Source: Okeania sp. SIO3I5 (GTDB lineage Bacteria; Cyanobacteriota; Cyanobacteriia; Cyanobacteriales; Microcoleaceae). Taken from it: a stretch of 34,170 nucleotides of DNA. Both the position numbers and the translations under genes were made by a program. Under the pieces are notes generated by a model. It had not been told where the DNA came from and did no database searches. It saw only the letters and a list, made by a program, of their open reading frames with translations. The stretch spans positions 3,063 through 37,232 of the forward strand of contig NZ_JAAHHT010000066.1 in assembly GCF_010672085.1 (NCBI RefSeq), given 5' to 3'. Position 1 is the first letter of the stretch; each line of letters begins with the position of its first letter. This document shows positions 8,765 through 17,510 of the stretch, in pieces.

Positions 8765-9622
8765 ATGGAATTTTACTTACAAACAAAATTACATAATCAT
8801 CTAAAAGAAATAGTGCGCGATCGCGACCCATATTTAGCATCAGCAGGACATTTTTACGCCAGACAATATATTAATCAGCAATTATCACAGTTCGGAAATG
8901 TAGAAATCGATGAATTTCAGGTTAGAGGCAAAACCCATCAAAATTTCATCTTAAATTTACCCTCTTTGAACAACAATAAAAAACGAGAATTACCACCAAT
9001 ATTAATTGGCGCTCATTATGACACAAAACCAGGTACACCAGGAGCAGATGATAATGCTACTGGAGTAGCAGTTTTACTAGAATTAGCCAGAGAATTTTCC
9101 TCTCAACCCTTGAAATATCCAATTAGTTTAGTTGCCTTTGATATGGAAGAATATGGATTATTAGGAAGTCAGCATTATGCAGAAAAACTCAAACAAAAAC
9201 AACAACAACTTAGACTAATGATATCTTTGGAAATGCTTGGTTATTCTGACTCTACTCCCAATTCCCAAAGTTATCCTCCTGGATAAAAATATTTTAATCC
9301 AGATCGGGGTAATTTTATTGCATTAATTGGCAACTTATTTACAGTTATTGATATGTTCCAAATCAGTAGAAATATGAATAAAATAGGAACTAATTGTCAG
9401 TGGTTGGCAGTGCCAAATAGAGGTTTAATCGTTCCTGATATTCGTCGCAGTGATCATGCACCATTTTGGGATAGAGGATATAAAGCTATAATGATTACTG
9501 ATACTGCGAATATGCGAAATCCTAATTATCATCAAAAAAGTGACACTATTGAAACTTTAGATTTAGATTTTCTCACAGGAGTTTTTCAAGGATTAATGAC
9601 TGCTATGAGAAATATTTTGTAA
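8765..9622 (+). pseudogene. M28-family Zn metallopeptidase interrupted by one in-frame TAA
   Basis: A single reading frame of 286 codons interrupted once, by TAA at 9284-9286 (codon 174). Both halves lie in the same frame and are open through the junction (YPPG-stop-KYFNPDRGNFIALIGN). Family motifs flank the stop: GAHYDTKPGTPGADDNATG (first Zn His and bridging Asp), DMEEYGLLGS (catalytic Glu and Zn ligand), then after the stop SDHAPFWDRGYKA and NYHQKSDTIETLD with the last His. M28 enzymes are di-zinc aminopeptidases. Without readthrough the first 173 residues lack the last metal ligands, so the gene should be inactive. A single base change (such as TTA to TAA), or a sequence error, explains it. 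The start ATG follows a heptad repeat with no clear ribosome-binding site. Confidence 0.88.
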
Positions 9623-9695
9623 TTCTCCTTGGAGAATAATTAGGGTTTGCTAACCAGCTAATTAATAAAATAATTCTCAATTATCAATTATATTT

Positions 9696-10964
9696 ATGTA
9701 CAGAAAATCTCAGTTTCCCAAGATATTATTAGGATTAATTTTGGCGATTATCGGAAATTCCAAAAACTTAGCAGTTGCCAAGAATAACTCAACTAAATTC
9801 AGCCAACTAAAAACTAATAATTGCCAAACTAACCGACAAGAACCAAATTTTTTAGTATTTGGAGGAGGTGGTACTAAAGAACAAAATGAAATTGCCATTG
9901 AAAAAAATGTACTTTACTTTCAACGCACCCTAAAAAAAATGGGATATAACCCATTAACAGCTTCAATATTTTTCGCAAATGGCAATGATGGAAAAGCAAC
10001 AATTCGCTACATTAATGAACAAGGAAACCAACAATTTAAAGCACCAGAAATTCCTGATGTTCAAGGTAAAGCAACTTTCACAAATCTCCAGAATTGGTTC
10101 CAAAAAACCGCTGGAGAAACATTTCGTCGCCCCATATTTTTTTACTTTACAGGTCATGGAATTAAAAACCCCAACAATTCTAATGACAACGCTCTAATGC
10201 TTTGGGAAAATCAACCTGTAACAGTCCAGGAATTATCACAAATGTTAGATAAATTACCCCAAGATACTCCAGTAGTAACAATGATGGCTCAATGTTTTTC
10301 CGGCTCATTTGCTAATATCATTTATCAAGGTGGCGACCCCAATAAACCTCTGGCACTTCAGACTCGTTGTGGTTTTTTTGCTACTATAAAAACCTTACCT
10401 TCAGTTGGTTGTACTCCAGAAGTAAATGAAGCAGATTACAAAGATTATAGTTCCAGCTTTTTTGCCGGATTAAGTGGTTATAGTCGTACAGGTAAAATAG
10501 TAACTTCAGCAGATTATAATCAAGATGGAAAAATTAGTTATGCTGAAGCTCATAGCTTTGCCAAAGTAGATGAAGAAACAATTGATTTGCCCGTTTCAAC
10601 TTTAGAAGTTTGGTTACAAAATCAGGCAACTAAAGCTGATATTGAATTAATTTGGGAACAACCAATAATTAATCTTTTATCCAATGCAAGACCAGAACAA
10701 CAATATGTAGTTAAATCAATAGTGAAAATGCTTAACTTAGATCTCCAAAAATCTTACCTAGAAAATGGTTTAGGAATTATAATTGAACAAGAAATTAATA
10801 ATCAAATTGAACGTGCATATTTTCTCCGTTTAGGAATGGAATTAATTAATATTGGTGTAGAACAAAAGATTAGATTATCTTCAGATCAAGAAGCGATCGC
10901 TATCTCGGAGCGTTTAATCAAATGCGAAGGAGGTTCGTGGGAAGAACATTACTTTCTTCAGTAG
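9696..10964 (+). CDS. Secreted caspase/C13-like cysteine peptidase with EF-hand loop
   Basis: 422 aa. A signal peptide is likely at 1-28 (basic start, hydrophobic LLGLILAIIG, then AVA-KN), so the product is probably periplasmic or exported. A caspase-fold core follows: PNFLVFGGGG at 50-59, FFYFTGHGIKNP with the catalytic His at 154, and VVTMMAQCFSGSF with the catalytic Cys at 200. This His-Gly...Gln-Cys-Phe-Ser-Gly arrangement is typical of clan CD (C13/C14-like). At 273-284 a canonical 12-residue EF-hand loop, DYNQDGKISYAE, has acids at positions 1, 5 and 12, suggesting calcium dependence as in metacaspases. The C-terminal 130 residues are helical and unrecognised. It lies 73 bp after the M28 gene in the same direction. 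Substrate unknown. Confidence 0.82.
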   Translation: MYRKSQFPKILLGLILAIIGNSKNLAVAKNNSTKFSQLKTNNCQTNRQEPNFLVFGGGGTKEQNEIAIEKNVLYFQRTLKKMGYNPLTASIFFANGNDGKATIRYINEQGNQQFKAPEIPDVQGKATFTNLQNWFQKTAGETFRRPIFFYFTGHGIKNPNNSNDNALMLWENQPVTVQELSQMLDKLPQDTPVVTMMAQCFSGSFANIIYQGGDPNKPLALQTRCGFFATIKTLPSVGCTPEVNEADYKDYSSSFFAGLSGYSRTGKIVTSADYNQDGKISYAEAHSFAKVDEETIDLPVSTLEVWLQNQATKADIELIWEQPIINLLSNARPEQQYVVKSIVKMLNLDLQKSYLENGLGIIIEQEINNQIERAYFLRLGMELINIGVEQKIRLSSDQEAIAISERLIKCEGGSWEEHYFLQ

Positions 10965-10982
10965 GCGTTCCATAAATGCGCT

Positions 10983-11043
10983 GTGGAATGGGCATCTTGC
11001 CCATTATTAATAGTTTTGTGGAAGTGGAATGGGCATCTTGCCC
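10983..11043. repeat. Two direct copies of a GTGGAATGGGCATCTTGCCC repeat
   Basis: Copies at 10983-11002 and 11024-11043 with a 41-bp period. Each contains a gggca-tct-tgccc mini-hairpin. An 81-codon open frame that starts inside the first copy reads this repeat twice and has no protein-like features, so it is not annotated as a gene. Confidence 0.85.
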
Positions 11044-11044
11044 G

Positions 11045-11230
11045 TTATAAGAATTTGCCCTGGCTTTCATCCCGACGCTCCCCTAATAACTGCCGCACTT
11101 GCTCCGCCAATGGGAGAGCGCGGGACTTCCCGCCAGGGAAGTTAAAATCAAGACTCTCACCACCAGAAATACCATCAGTATCAGCACCAAACAATACGCC
11201 ATATATAGCGGTGCTGCATAAGTCCTGATT
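11045..11230 (-). pseudogene. Possible gene remnant (C-terminal fragment), unidentified
   Basis: On the minus strand about 62 open codons end at TAA (11045-11047). The predicted end reads GVLFGADTDGISGGESLDF ... PLAEQVRQLLGERRDES, which looks like real protein. Its GC content is higher than the surroundings. There is no start codon in context and an upstream stop lies near 11244. It may be the tail of a lost or transposed cyanobacterial gene. I do not recognise the family. Confidence 0.35.
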
Positions 11231-11442
11231 AAAAACTGATTACACTATTAATTATTTTTGTCCCCAACAATAAAGGTAAAAAAAATTTCAGTTTTTGTTT
11301 AAAATCTTTATTCAAGGAATTATAACAAACTAAAAAATCTGTAAGTCTTACACAGTAAATGATACAGTCTTGATTTTAGGTGAGTTATTGTCTTGAGATG
11401 TAAAGGAATGTTACAATAATAGAGTTAAAGCGGTTTAACGGC

Positions 11443-11471
11443 TTGACATTTCCGAAAATAGCCGTTAATGT
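11443..11471 (+). promoter_or_regulatory. Candidate sigma-70-type promoter for the RHH gene
   Basis: A perfect -35 hexamer ttgaca at 11443-11448, a 17-bp spacer, and a weak -10 taatgt at 11466-11471. It lies about 35 bp upstream of the ATG of the RHH gene. The -10 is poor, so this is only a candidate. Confidence 0.45.
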
Positions 11472-11479
11472 AAGATATA

Positions 11480-11489
11480 TACCCGGGTA
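11480..11489. promoter_or_regulatory. Candidate operator: palindrome TACCCGGGTA
   Basis: A perfect 10-bp palindrome in otherwise AT-rich DNA, just after the candidate -10 and 17 bp before the RHH start codon. RHH dimers commonly bind short palindromes near their own promoter, so autoregulation is a reasonable inference. Confidence 0.4.
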
Positions 11490-11506
11490 AACAAGTTGAC
11501 TGTCAT

Positions 11507-11857
11507 ATGCAAGACAAGCAAAAAGTTACATTATATATTAAACCAGAACTGCATCGCAAGCTCAAAATAAGAGCTGCAGTTGACTCGGAACCAATGTCAT
11601 CAATAGCAGAAAGGGCTATCCTTTTTTACTTAGAAAACCCAGAAGTAATTGATGAGCAAAGTTCAAGATATGGACAGACCCACCGGGTATACAGTTGTCC
11701 AGAGTGTACAACCTCAGTTGTAATCAGAGAAGGAGAACTGGTCTCCACAAAAAATCAGCCAAGTGTATTGGCCGAAAAAAATATCCCACTTAAACAAGTC
11801 CCAGAATTGGAAAAGTCTGAGGCTCAACCGGGAGAGCAAGAGTTAGTTCCCTGCTAA
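11507..11857 (+). CDS. Small ribbon-helix-helix (Arc-type) protein with CxxC motif
   Basis: 116 aa. Residues 5-45 fit a ribbon-helix-helix DNA-binding fold: the strand KVTLYIKPEL, a first helix HRKLKIRAAV, then SMSS-like turn and a second helix SSIAERAILFYLENPE. A CPEC pair at 64-67 gives one half of a possible zinc site, and the protein ends in Cys. The last 40 residues are Lys/Glu/Pro-rich and probably disordered. It is 154 bp upstream of ycf46 in the same direction. Role as a repressor of itself and perhaps ycf46 is inferred from the fold and the nearby palindrome. A toxin-antitoxin antitoxin is an alternative, but no toxin gene follows. Confidence 0.75.
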   Translation: MQDKQKVTLYIKPELHRKLKIRAAVDSEPMSSIAERAILFYLENPEVIDEQSSRYGQTHRVYSCPECTTSVVIREGELVSTKNQPSVLAEKNIPLKQVPELEKSEAQPGEQELVPC

Positions 11858-12011
11858 TATTGGTTGACTAAATTGAAGAGGTAATATTATTGAGATTTCT
11901 GACAAAAAGAGACAATAATAAAGCTCTCACAAGTCATAAGTGGTAGGGAAAAAAATCAAACATTAATTCAGCCACTGTAAACTTTGTACCGTCTCTATTA
12001 GATCGAGGACT

Positions 12012-13583
12012 ATGAAAGAAGAACTCAATATTCTCATCCAAGCTCAATATCCTCTGATCTACCTCGTAACCTCCGAGGAAGAGCGGTCAGAGCAAGCAAT
12101 TTCAGCATTAGCTCAAGCAAAACCTCACCCAAAAGTATTTGTTTGGACAGTAACTCACGGTATTGTTGAGTATGGCCAGAGCAAAAATGTGACTCAGCAT
12201 AATACAGTCTCGCCAGAGGCAGCTATAGAATGGGTAGTCAGGCAGCGAGACCCTAATACTGGTGCTGGAATATATATATTCAAGGATTTACATCCATTTA
12301 TCGACTCACCACCAGTTACTAGGTGGTTAAGAGACGCGATCGCTAGTTTTAAAGGTACAAACAAGACAATCATATTAATGTCTCCTGTGCAAAATGTGCC
12401 CATAGAATTAGAAAAGGAAGTAGTTGTCCTTGACTTTCCACTGCCAGACATGAAGGAATTGAATCAAGTTCTGTCACGACAACTAGAGTATACTAGAAAC
12501 CGTCGTATTTCGACAGAAACAAGAGAAAAACTTTTGAAAGCAGCTTTGGGTTTGACAAAAGATGAAGCAGAAAAAGTATATCGTAAAGCCCAAGTAACAG
12601 CAGGACGCCTAACTGAACAAGAAGTTGACATTGTACTTTCTGAGAAAAAACAACTCATCAAGCGCAACGGCATTCTAGAGTATATAGAAGAGGATGAGAC
12701 TATAGATGCTGTAGGTGGTCTAGAGGAATTAAAACGTTGGTTAAGACAACGTTCCAATGCCTTTACAGAGCGTGCCCGAGAATATGGACTACCTCAACCA
12801 AAAGGGATGTTAATTTTGGGAATACCTGGATGTGGTAAGTCTCTAATAGCAAAGACTACATCTCGTCTTTGGGGTCTACCTTTACTACGCTTGGATATGG
12901 GACGGGTATACGATGGTTCAATGGTAGGGCGATCAGAGGCTAACTTGCGAAATGCTCTCAAGACAGCTGAATCTATTTCACCTGCTATTCTCTTTATAGA
13001 CGAGTTAGATAAAGCCTTTGCAGGTAGTACAGGTTCCGCTGATTCTGATGGAGGTACTTCTAGTCGCATATTTGGTTCATTCCTAACTTGGATGCAGGAA
13101 AAAGTTTCTCCAGTATTTGTGATGGCAACTGCGAACCGGGTAGAACGTTTACCAGGAGAATTTTTAAGAAAAGGTAGGTTTGATGAAATTTTCTTTGTAG
13201 ATTTACCAACCAAAGAAGAACGCCAAGATATTTTCAAAATTCACCTAATAAAAAGACGTCGAGATATTGAACGCTTCAATCTGGATCAATTATCTACTCC
13301 TAATTTATCCGAGGGCTTTTCATCCGATGGCTTTTCAGGTGCAGAAATAGAGCAAGCCATAATCGCTGCTATGTATGAAGCATTTGCTCAAAATAGAGAA
13401 TTTACGCAGCTAGATATTATTGCCGCAATTAAAGCTACACAACCGTTGTCAAAGACCATGGAAGAGCAAGTTACTGCTCTCAGGGAATGGGCTAGAAAAC
13501 GTGCGCGGCCTGCTGCAGCTCCAGCCGAAGAAGATAAAGAAAAAAAAGAAAAAGAGGAAGAGTATAGAAGGCTGGAGTTCTAA
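12012..13583 (+). CDS. ycf46: Ycf46-type AAA+ ATPase
   Basis: 523 aa. An N-terminal non-ATPase domain (about 1-210, starting EELNILIQAQYPLIYLVTSE) precedes one AAA+ module. Walker A is GIPGCGKS at 270-277, Walker B ILFIDELD at 326-333, a sensor-1-like MATANR at 371-376, and an arginine-finger-type RKGRFDE at 386-392. The C-terminus is a highly charged tail of Lys and Glu. Length and order match Ycf46 of plastids and cyanobacteria (Synechocystis slr0374). That protein has been linked to inorganic-carbon and stress responses; its biochemical substrate is unknown. It lies between the RHH gene and ycf35, all on the same strand. A 6-bp hairpin at 13591-13609 follows the stop but has no T-tract. 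Confidence 0.93.
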   Translation: MKEELNILIQAQYPLIYLVTSEEERSEQAISALAQAKPHPKVFVWTVTHGIVEYGQSKNVTQHNTVSPEAAIEWVVRQRDPNTGAGIYIFKDLHPFIDSPPVTRWLRDAIASFKGTNKTIILMSPVQNVPIELEKEVVVLDFPLPDMKELNQVLSRQLEYTRNRRISTETREKLLKAALGLTKDEAEKVYRKAQVTAGRLTEQEVDIVLSEKKQLIKRNGILEYIEEDETIDAVGGLEELKRWLRQRSNAFTERAREYGLPQPKGMLILGIPGCGKSLIAKTTSRLWGLPLLRLDMGRVYDGSMVGRSEANLRNALKTAESISPAILFIDELDKAFAGSTGSADSDGGTSSRIFGSFLTWMQEKVSPVFVMATANRVERLPGEFLRKGRFDEIFFVDLPTKEERQDIFKIHLIKRRRDIERFNLDQLSTPNLSEGFSSDGFSGAEIEQAIIAAMYEAFAQNREFTQLDIIAAIKATQPLSKTMEEQVTALREWARKRARPAAAPAEEDKEKKEKEEEYRRLEF

Positions 13584-13755
13584 AAGCTTTCTCCTGGTCC
13601 AAACAGGAGTAAAGGCTAGTAAACTAGATAAAGTTGCTAGCAGTTCCCAAAAAAACCACATATACTCACAATAAATTCAAGGATTATGAGTTGTGGTTGT
13701 TCGATAAAAACCGTTGTTGTTTCTGTTTCGATTTTAAATTTAGGAGGAAACCCAA

Positions 13756-14109
13756 ATGTCTCACTTCAGCACACTACGTACTAAGATCACTGACGCTGAA
13801 ATCTTAAAAACTTCCCTAAGCGATTTGGGAGTTACAGTGAAAACTAATGCTGATGTTCGTGGCTACAATGGCCAACGTGTACGTTCCGATATCGTTGCTG
13901 TTCTCGAAGGCGAATATGATTTAGGTTGGTCTCGTAATAGTGATGGTTCCTTTGACTTAATCGCTGATTTATGGGGTGTTGCTAAGAAGCATAATCAAAC
14001 TGAGTTAATAAACTCCATCAACCAGAAGTATGCCGTTAACAAAACCTTAGCTGCTGTTAAGCAACGTGGTCTACAAAACGCTAATGTTAAGTTGGTAGTG
14101 CAGAAGTAA
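13756..14109 (+). CDS. ycf35: Ycf35 / DUF1257-family protein
   Basis: 117 aa, soluble. Starts MSHFSTLRTKITDAEILKTS, the standard DUF1257 opening, and ends with the family's Gln-Arg-Gly...Val-Val-Gln-Lys type tail. The family is conserved in cyanobacteria and red-algal plastids and its function is unknown. A strong ribosome-binding site, aggagg at 13742-13747, lies 8 bp from the ATG and fixes the start. This and the compact coding sequence suggest good expression. It is 172 bp after ycf46 and ends at a rho-independent terminator, so ycf46-ycf35 may form a transcription unit or ycf35 may have its own promoter. Confidence 0.95.
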   Translation: MSHFSTLRTKITDAEILKTSLSDLGVTVKTNADVRGYNGQRVRSDIVAVLEGEYDLGWSRNSDGSFDLIADLWGVAKKHNQTELINSINQKYAVNKTLAAVKQRGLQNANVKLVVQK

Positions 14110-14133
14110 TCTATTTGCGCGTTCCCAAGTTTG

Positions 14134-14168
14134 CGGGTTAACCAAAATCGGGTTAGCCCGTTTTTTTA
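14134..14168 (+). terminator. Rho-independent terminator after ycf35
   Basis: cgggttaacc (14134-14143) pairs with ggttagcccg (14151-14160), ten pairs including one G-U, around a 7-nt loop. It is followed at once by a run of seven T. Confidence 0.92.
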
Positions 14169-14440
14169 GCTATTTTGATCGGAACTTGTATTAAGCCTGA
14201 ACTAGATTATACCAAATTTTAAAATCGGAATTAAATATTTTTTTATGATTACTTGATGAAAAAAAGGGCGTTGCTGATTGGTAATGATTTTTAGATTAAG
14301 TAAAACGCGGAAAAAGTATAGTTATACTTATCAAGTTATATAGATTATGGTAAGATCCGGCAAACAGAGTAGTTTGTGGTTTAAAACCAGGCCACGCTTG
14401 TTACCGCTATTGGGAAAAGATAAGTTATAGTATATATTTA

Positions 14441-14597
14441 AACCCCGCCCGCTCAGGCGAGGTATTATTGTCCCAGGTGGGCAAACCGAGACATTAAATG
14501 GACGCGGAGGGAAGCGTCACCCACCCTCTTGAGGGATGTGTGCATTACCCTGTGAAACGTCAACCCACCGAGTGATATTCACGCTCGGTTGTTTTTC
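14441..14597 (+). ncRNA. Candidate structured RNA or attenuator upstream of the Crp-like gene
   Basis: A GC-richer island in an AT-rich spacer (14110-14659). It holds accccgcc/ggcgaggt (14442-14463, one mismatch) and gacgc/gcgtc (14501-14518). agggatg-tgtg-cat...ccct forms another hairpin near 14532-14551. The final hairpin accgag/ctcggt (14567-14589) is followed by gtttttct, a terminator-like end. ggtggg at 14476 can pair with either of two cccacc copies (14520, 14564), and aaccgag at 14484 competes with accgag at 14567 for ctcggtt. It may be a stand-alone RNA (6S-like candidates should be tested) or a switchable leader of the gene at 14660. The 5' end is a guess; structure may begin near 14341. 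Confidence 0.55.
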
Positions 14598-14659
14598 TGT
14601 GGCTTTAGGCTGGGGAAAATCAAAAAATAAACAAGATACCATAAAGAGTCCTAATTTTC

Positions 14660-15343
14660 ATGCAGACAGAAGCTTTCAGTGAGCTTTTTCCTCTATTTAA
14701 GGGAGCTAACCCAGAAACCTTGGAATGGCTCCTATCTGTTGCAGTAAAACACGAATATCCCTCAGATAGATTAGTATTAATGGAAGATGCTTGGGGTAAT
14801 GCTGTTTACTTTGTGGTATCGGGCTGGATTAAAGTCAGACGCAGGTTATCAGGAGACAACTCAGTTGCACTCGCTATTCTGGGGAGAGGAGATTTTTTTG
14901 GTGAAATGGCCATCTTAGATGAATCGCCCCGTTCAAATGATGTTGTTGCCCTATCTCCAGTTCGTTTGATTAGTATTTCGGCTCAAAGATTTATTCAAAC
15001 TCTTTTTAAAGACCCTCAGTTACATCACCGAATGCTTCAACTGATGGTTAAGCGTCTCAGACAGACAAATGTTCGTTATCAATTGCGTCATAGACCTCCA
15101 GCAGTAAAACTTGCTAATACATTAGTAGAATTAGCTGAAAACTACGGTCAGACTACTGAAAAAACCTGTGAAATATTTAATATTTCTGACCAAGATTTAG
15201 CAGATGTAACAGATATCACAATTGAGGAAACTAGCAAAATTATGGCAAAATTACATACTAAGGGTTGGATTAGTAGAGATTCAGAACATCAGATAATGCA
15301 CTTACTTAATCTAAAACATTTAATGCATTTAGCCAGTCAGTAA
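14660..15343 (+). CDS. Crp/Fnr-family transcriptional regulator
   Basis: 227 aa. An N-terminal cNMP-type beta-roll (about 10-130) includes GDFFGEMAILDESPRSNDVV. Next come the dimerisation helix (LFKDPQLHHRMLQLMVKRLR) and a C-terminal winged-helix region (about 150-227). The recognition stretch DLADVTDITIEETSKIMAKL is degenerate relative to classical Crp. The first 20 residues and overall length match a cyanobacterial Crp/Fnr subgroup. The cassette has SNDV where cAMP-binding Crp has R(S/T)A, so true cAMP binding is doubtful. It is preceded by the structured RNA candidate, whose terminator-like hairpin ends about 60 bp before the ATG, so attenuation is possible. Target genes unknown. Confidence 0.9.
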   Translation: MQTEAFSELFPLFKGANPETLEWLLSVAVKHEYPSDRLVLMEDAWGNAVYFVVSGWIKVRRRLSGDNSVALAILGRGDFFGEMAILDESPRSNDVVALSPVRLISISAQRFIQTLFKDPQLHHRMLQLMVKRLRQTNVRYQLRHRPPAVKLANTLVELAENYGQTTEKTCEIFNISDQDLADVTDITIEETSKIMAKLHTKGWISRDSEHQIMHLLNLKHLMHLASQ

Positions 15344-15541
15344 ACTAGATCAATGATTTTTGACACACTAAAATTTATGTTATAAAAAAAATTAAAAACT
15401 TGATAAAATTATAGCTATTTTTTTGGGAAAATTTAGATTAAAATCATAGATTAATATTATCTTAAAAAGAGAAAGAAAAAAAGAAAATAAGATATATATT
15501 TAAGTCAAAATTCAATAGATTAAGATTAAAAATTAATAACT

Positions 15542-17344
15542 ATGACTGAAGCTAGAATAGTACCCCTCAGTCCCACAATTACAACTCCAGCAATTCAATA
15601 TAAAGTATCTATGCCTCATCCAGAATCCCATCTGTTTGAGGTTAGTTTGTCTGTTAAACTTGAGCAATTAACTCCTTCTTTATTACAAGCATCTAAAAAA
15701 CTGGATTTAAAAATGCCAGTATGGACGCCAGGGTCTTACTTAGTTAGGGAATATGCTAAACATTTACAAGATTTCTGTGCCTATAGTGAAAATGAACGAC
15801 CTTTACCTTGGCAAAAATTTAGCAAAAATCATTGGCAAATAGAAACATTGGGAGTCTCGGAAGTAATAGTTCAATACAGAATATTTGCTAATGAATTAAC
15901 GGTGCGCACTAATCATTTGGATTCTACACATGGTTATTTTAATGGTGCAGCTTTGTTTTTTTATATTCCTGAATGTGAGAAAAATTCGATTAGGATAAAG
16001 GTTATTCCACCTAAGTCTGATTGGCAAGTAAGTACATCTTTACCAAGGATTCCAAATACAGAAAATACGTTTGAAGCAGAAGATTTTGATACTTTAGTAG
16101 ATAGCCCTTTTGAGATAGGTAATCATCAATTATATGAATTTAACGTACAAGGAAAAAAACATCAATTAGCTATTTGGGGAAAGGGTAATGCAGAACCAGA
16201 AAAGTTAATTCCTGATATACAAAAAATTATTGAGGTAGAAGCAGAATTTTTTGGTGGTTTACCTTATGAAGAATATTTATTTTTGCTGCATATATCTGGA
16301 AAAGGTTTTGGTGGTTTAGAACATAAGTTTAGTTGTACTTTAAATTATCCGAGATTTAGTTTTAGGAATAAGGAAAAACGCGCTCGCTTCATGCAGTTAG
16401 TCGCCCATGAATTTTTCCACTTATGGAATGTTAAACGTATCCGTCCTAAAGCATTAGAAGTGTTTGATTATGAACGGGAAAACTATACTCCTTCTCTATG
16501 GTTTTGTGAAGGTACAACCAGTTATTATGACTTATTAATTCCTTTGAAAGCTGGTATTTATGATGTGAAAACTTTCTTGAAAGGATTAGGAAAAGAAATT
16601 ACACTTCTACTAACAACAATAGGAAGAAAAGTACAACCAGTAAGTGAGTCTAGTTGGGATGCTTGGATTAAGTTATATCGTCGGGATGCTAATAGCAATA
16701 ATTGTCAGATTTCCTATTATTTAAAGGGAGCAATGATATCTTTATTGCTTGATTTGTTAATCCGAGAAAAACATCAAAGTCAACGCTCACTTGATGATGT
16801 GATGCGTCAAATGTGGCATAAGTTTGGTAAGTCAGAAATAGGTTTTACTCCAGAACAATTAAAAGGTGTAATTGAAGAGGTAGCAGAATTAGATTTAGGC
16901 GATTTCTTTAAAAGGTATATTGATGGTGTAGATGAGTTGCCTTTTGATGAATATCTTAGACCTTTTGGCCTGCAACTTAAAAGCGAAGATAATGAATGGC
17001 CTGATATGGGTATGAATGTTGTTAGTGAGAATGGTAAAGAAATAATTAAATTTGTGGCAAATCAGGGGCCAGCACAGTTGGCGGGATTAGATGCGGGGGA
17101 CGAGTTAGTGGCGATAGATGGTTTTCGGGTAAATGCTGATAAGTTGAGCGATCGCCTCAAGGATTATCAACCAGGGGATGTTTTGGAGGCAACGGTTTTC
17201 CATCAAGATGAACTTATTACTCATCAAGTAATTTTGGCTCACCCTAGTCCCAGTCGTTACCAAGTTGTACCAGTGAAAAACCCTACGGCAAAACAAGAGA
17301 AAAATTTTGCTGGGTGGTTGGGAGTTTCATTAGAGTCTATTTAA
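15542..17344 (+). CDS. M61-family glycyl-aminopeptidase-type metallopeptidase with PDZ domain
   Basis: 600 aa. An N-terminal beta domain (about 17-200, with MPVWTPGSYLVREYAKHLQD) is followed by a zinc-peptidase domain. GGLEHKFS at 257-264 and VAHEFFHLWNVKRIRP (HExxH, His289, Glu290, His293) are visible, with the third ligand in WFCEGTTSYY (Glu323). A PDZ domain lies at about 475-565 (GPAQLAGLDAGDELVAIDG). M61 members are zinc aminopeptidases preferring N-terminal Gly or Ala. No signal peptide is seen, so the enzyme is probably cytoplasmic. The length agrees with cyanobacterial members. Start ATG 15542 follows a 200-bp AT-rich leader without an evident ribosome-binding site. Confidence 0.93.
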   Translation: MTEARIVPLSPTITTPAIQYKVSMPHPESHLFEVSLSVKLEQLTPSLLQASKKLDLKMPVWTPGSYLVREYAKHLQDFCAYSENERPLPWQKFSKNHWQIETLGVSEVIVQYRIFANELTVRTNHLDSTHGYFNGAALFFYIPECEKNSIRIKVIPPKSDWQVSTSLPRIPNTENTFEAEDFDTLVDSPFEIGNHQLYEFNVQGKKHQLAIWGKGNAEPEKLIPDIQKIIEVEAEFFGGLPYEEYLFLLHISGKGFGGLEHKFSCTLNYPRFSFRNKEKRARFMQLVAHEFFHLWNVKRIRPKALEVFDYERENYTPSLWFCEGTTSYYDLLIPLKAGIYDVKTFLKGLGKEITLLLTTIGRKVQPVSESSWDAWIKLYRRDANSNNCQISYYLKGAMISLLLDLLIREKHQSQRSLDDVMRQMWHKFGKSEIGFTPEQLKGVIEEVAELDLGDFFKRYIDGVDELPFDEYLRPFGLQLKSEDNEWPDMGMNVVSENGKEIIKFVANQGPAQLAGLDAGDELVAIDGFRVNADKLSDRLKDYQPGDVLEATVFHQDELITHQVILAHPSPSRYQVVPVKNPTAKQEKNFAGWLGVSLESI

Positions 17345-17510
17345 TAAATGAGAGACTGTTTGTAAAATAAATATTAAGAGAGGATACGACTGGCTAAAAT
17401 CTAAAAGCGGTAATACTTCAAGGGATTGAAAGTTGGTAGATAGAGAAGTATTCAATACTTATGTTCCGAGACTTTTTCAAACAAATATTTGTCTTGATTG
17501 TTTTCTCTTT

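Noticed and set aside
10983-11228. 81-codon open frame after the caspase-like gene
   Set aside because: It starts inside a direct repeat that it reads twice, has no family features, and its other half is antisense to a better minus-strand remnant.
12194-13237. Antisense open frames within ycf46
   Set aside because: They overlap a strongly supported AAA+ gene on the opposite strand and lack features of their own.
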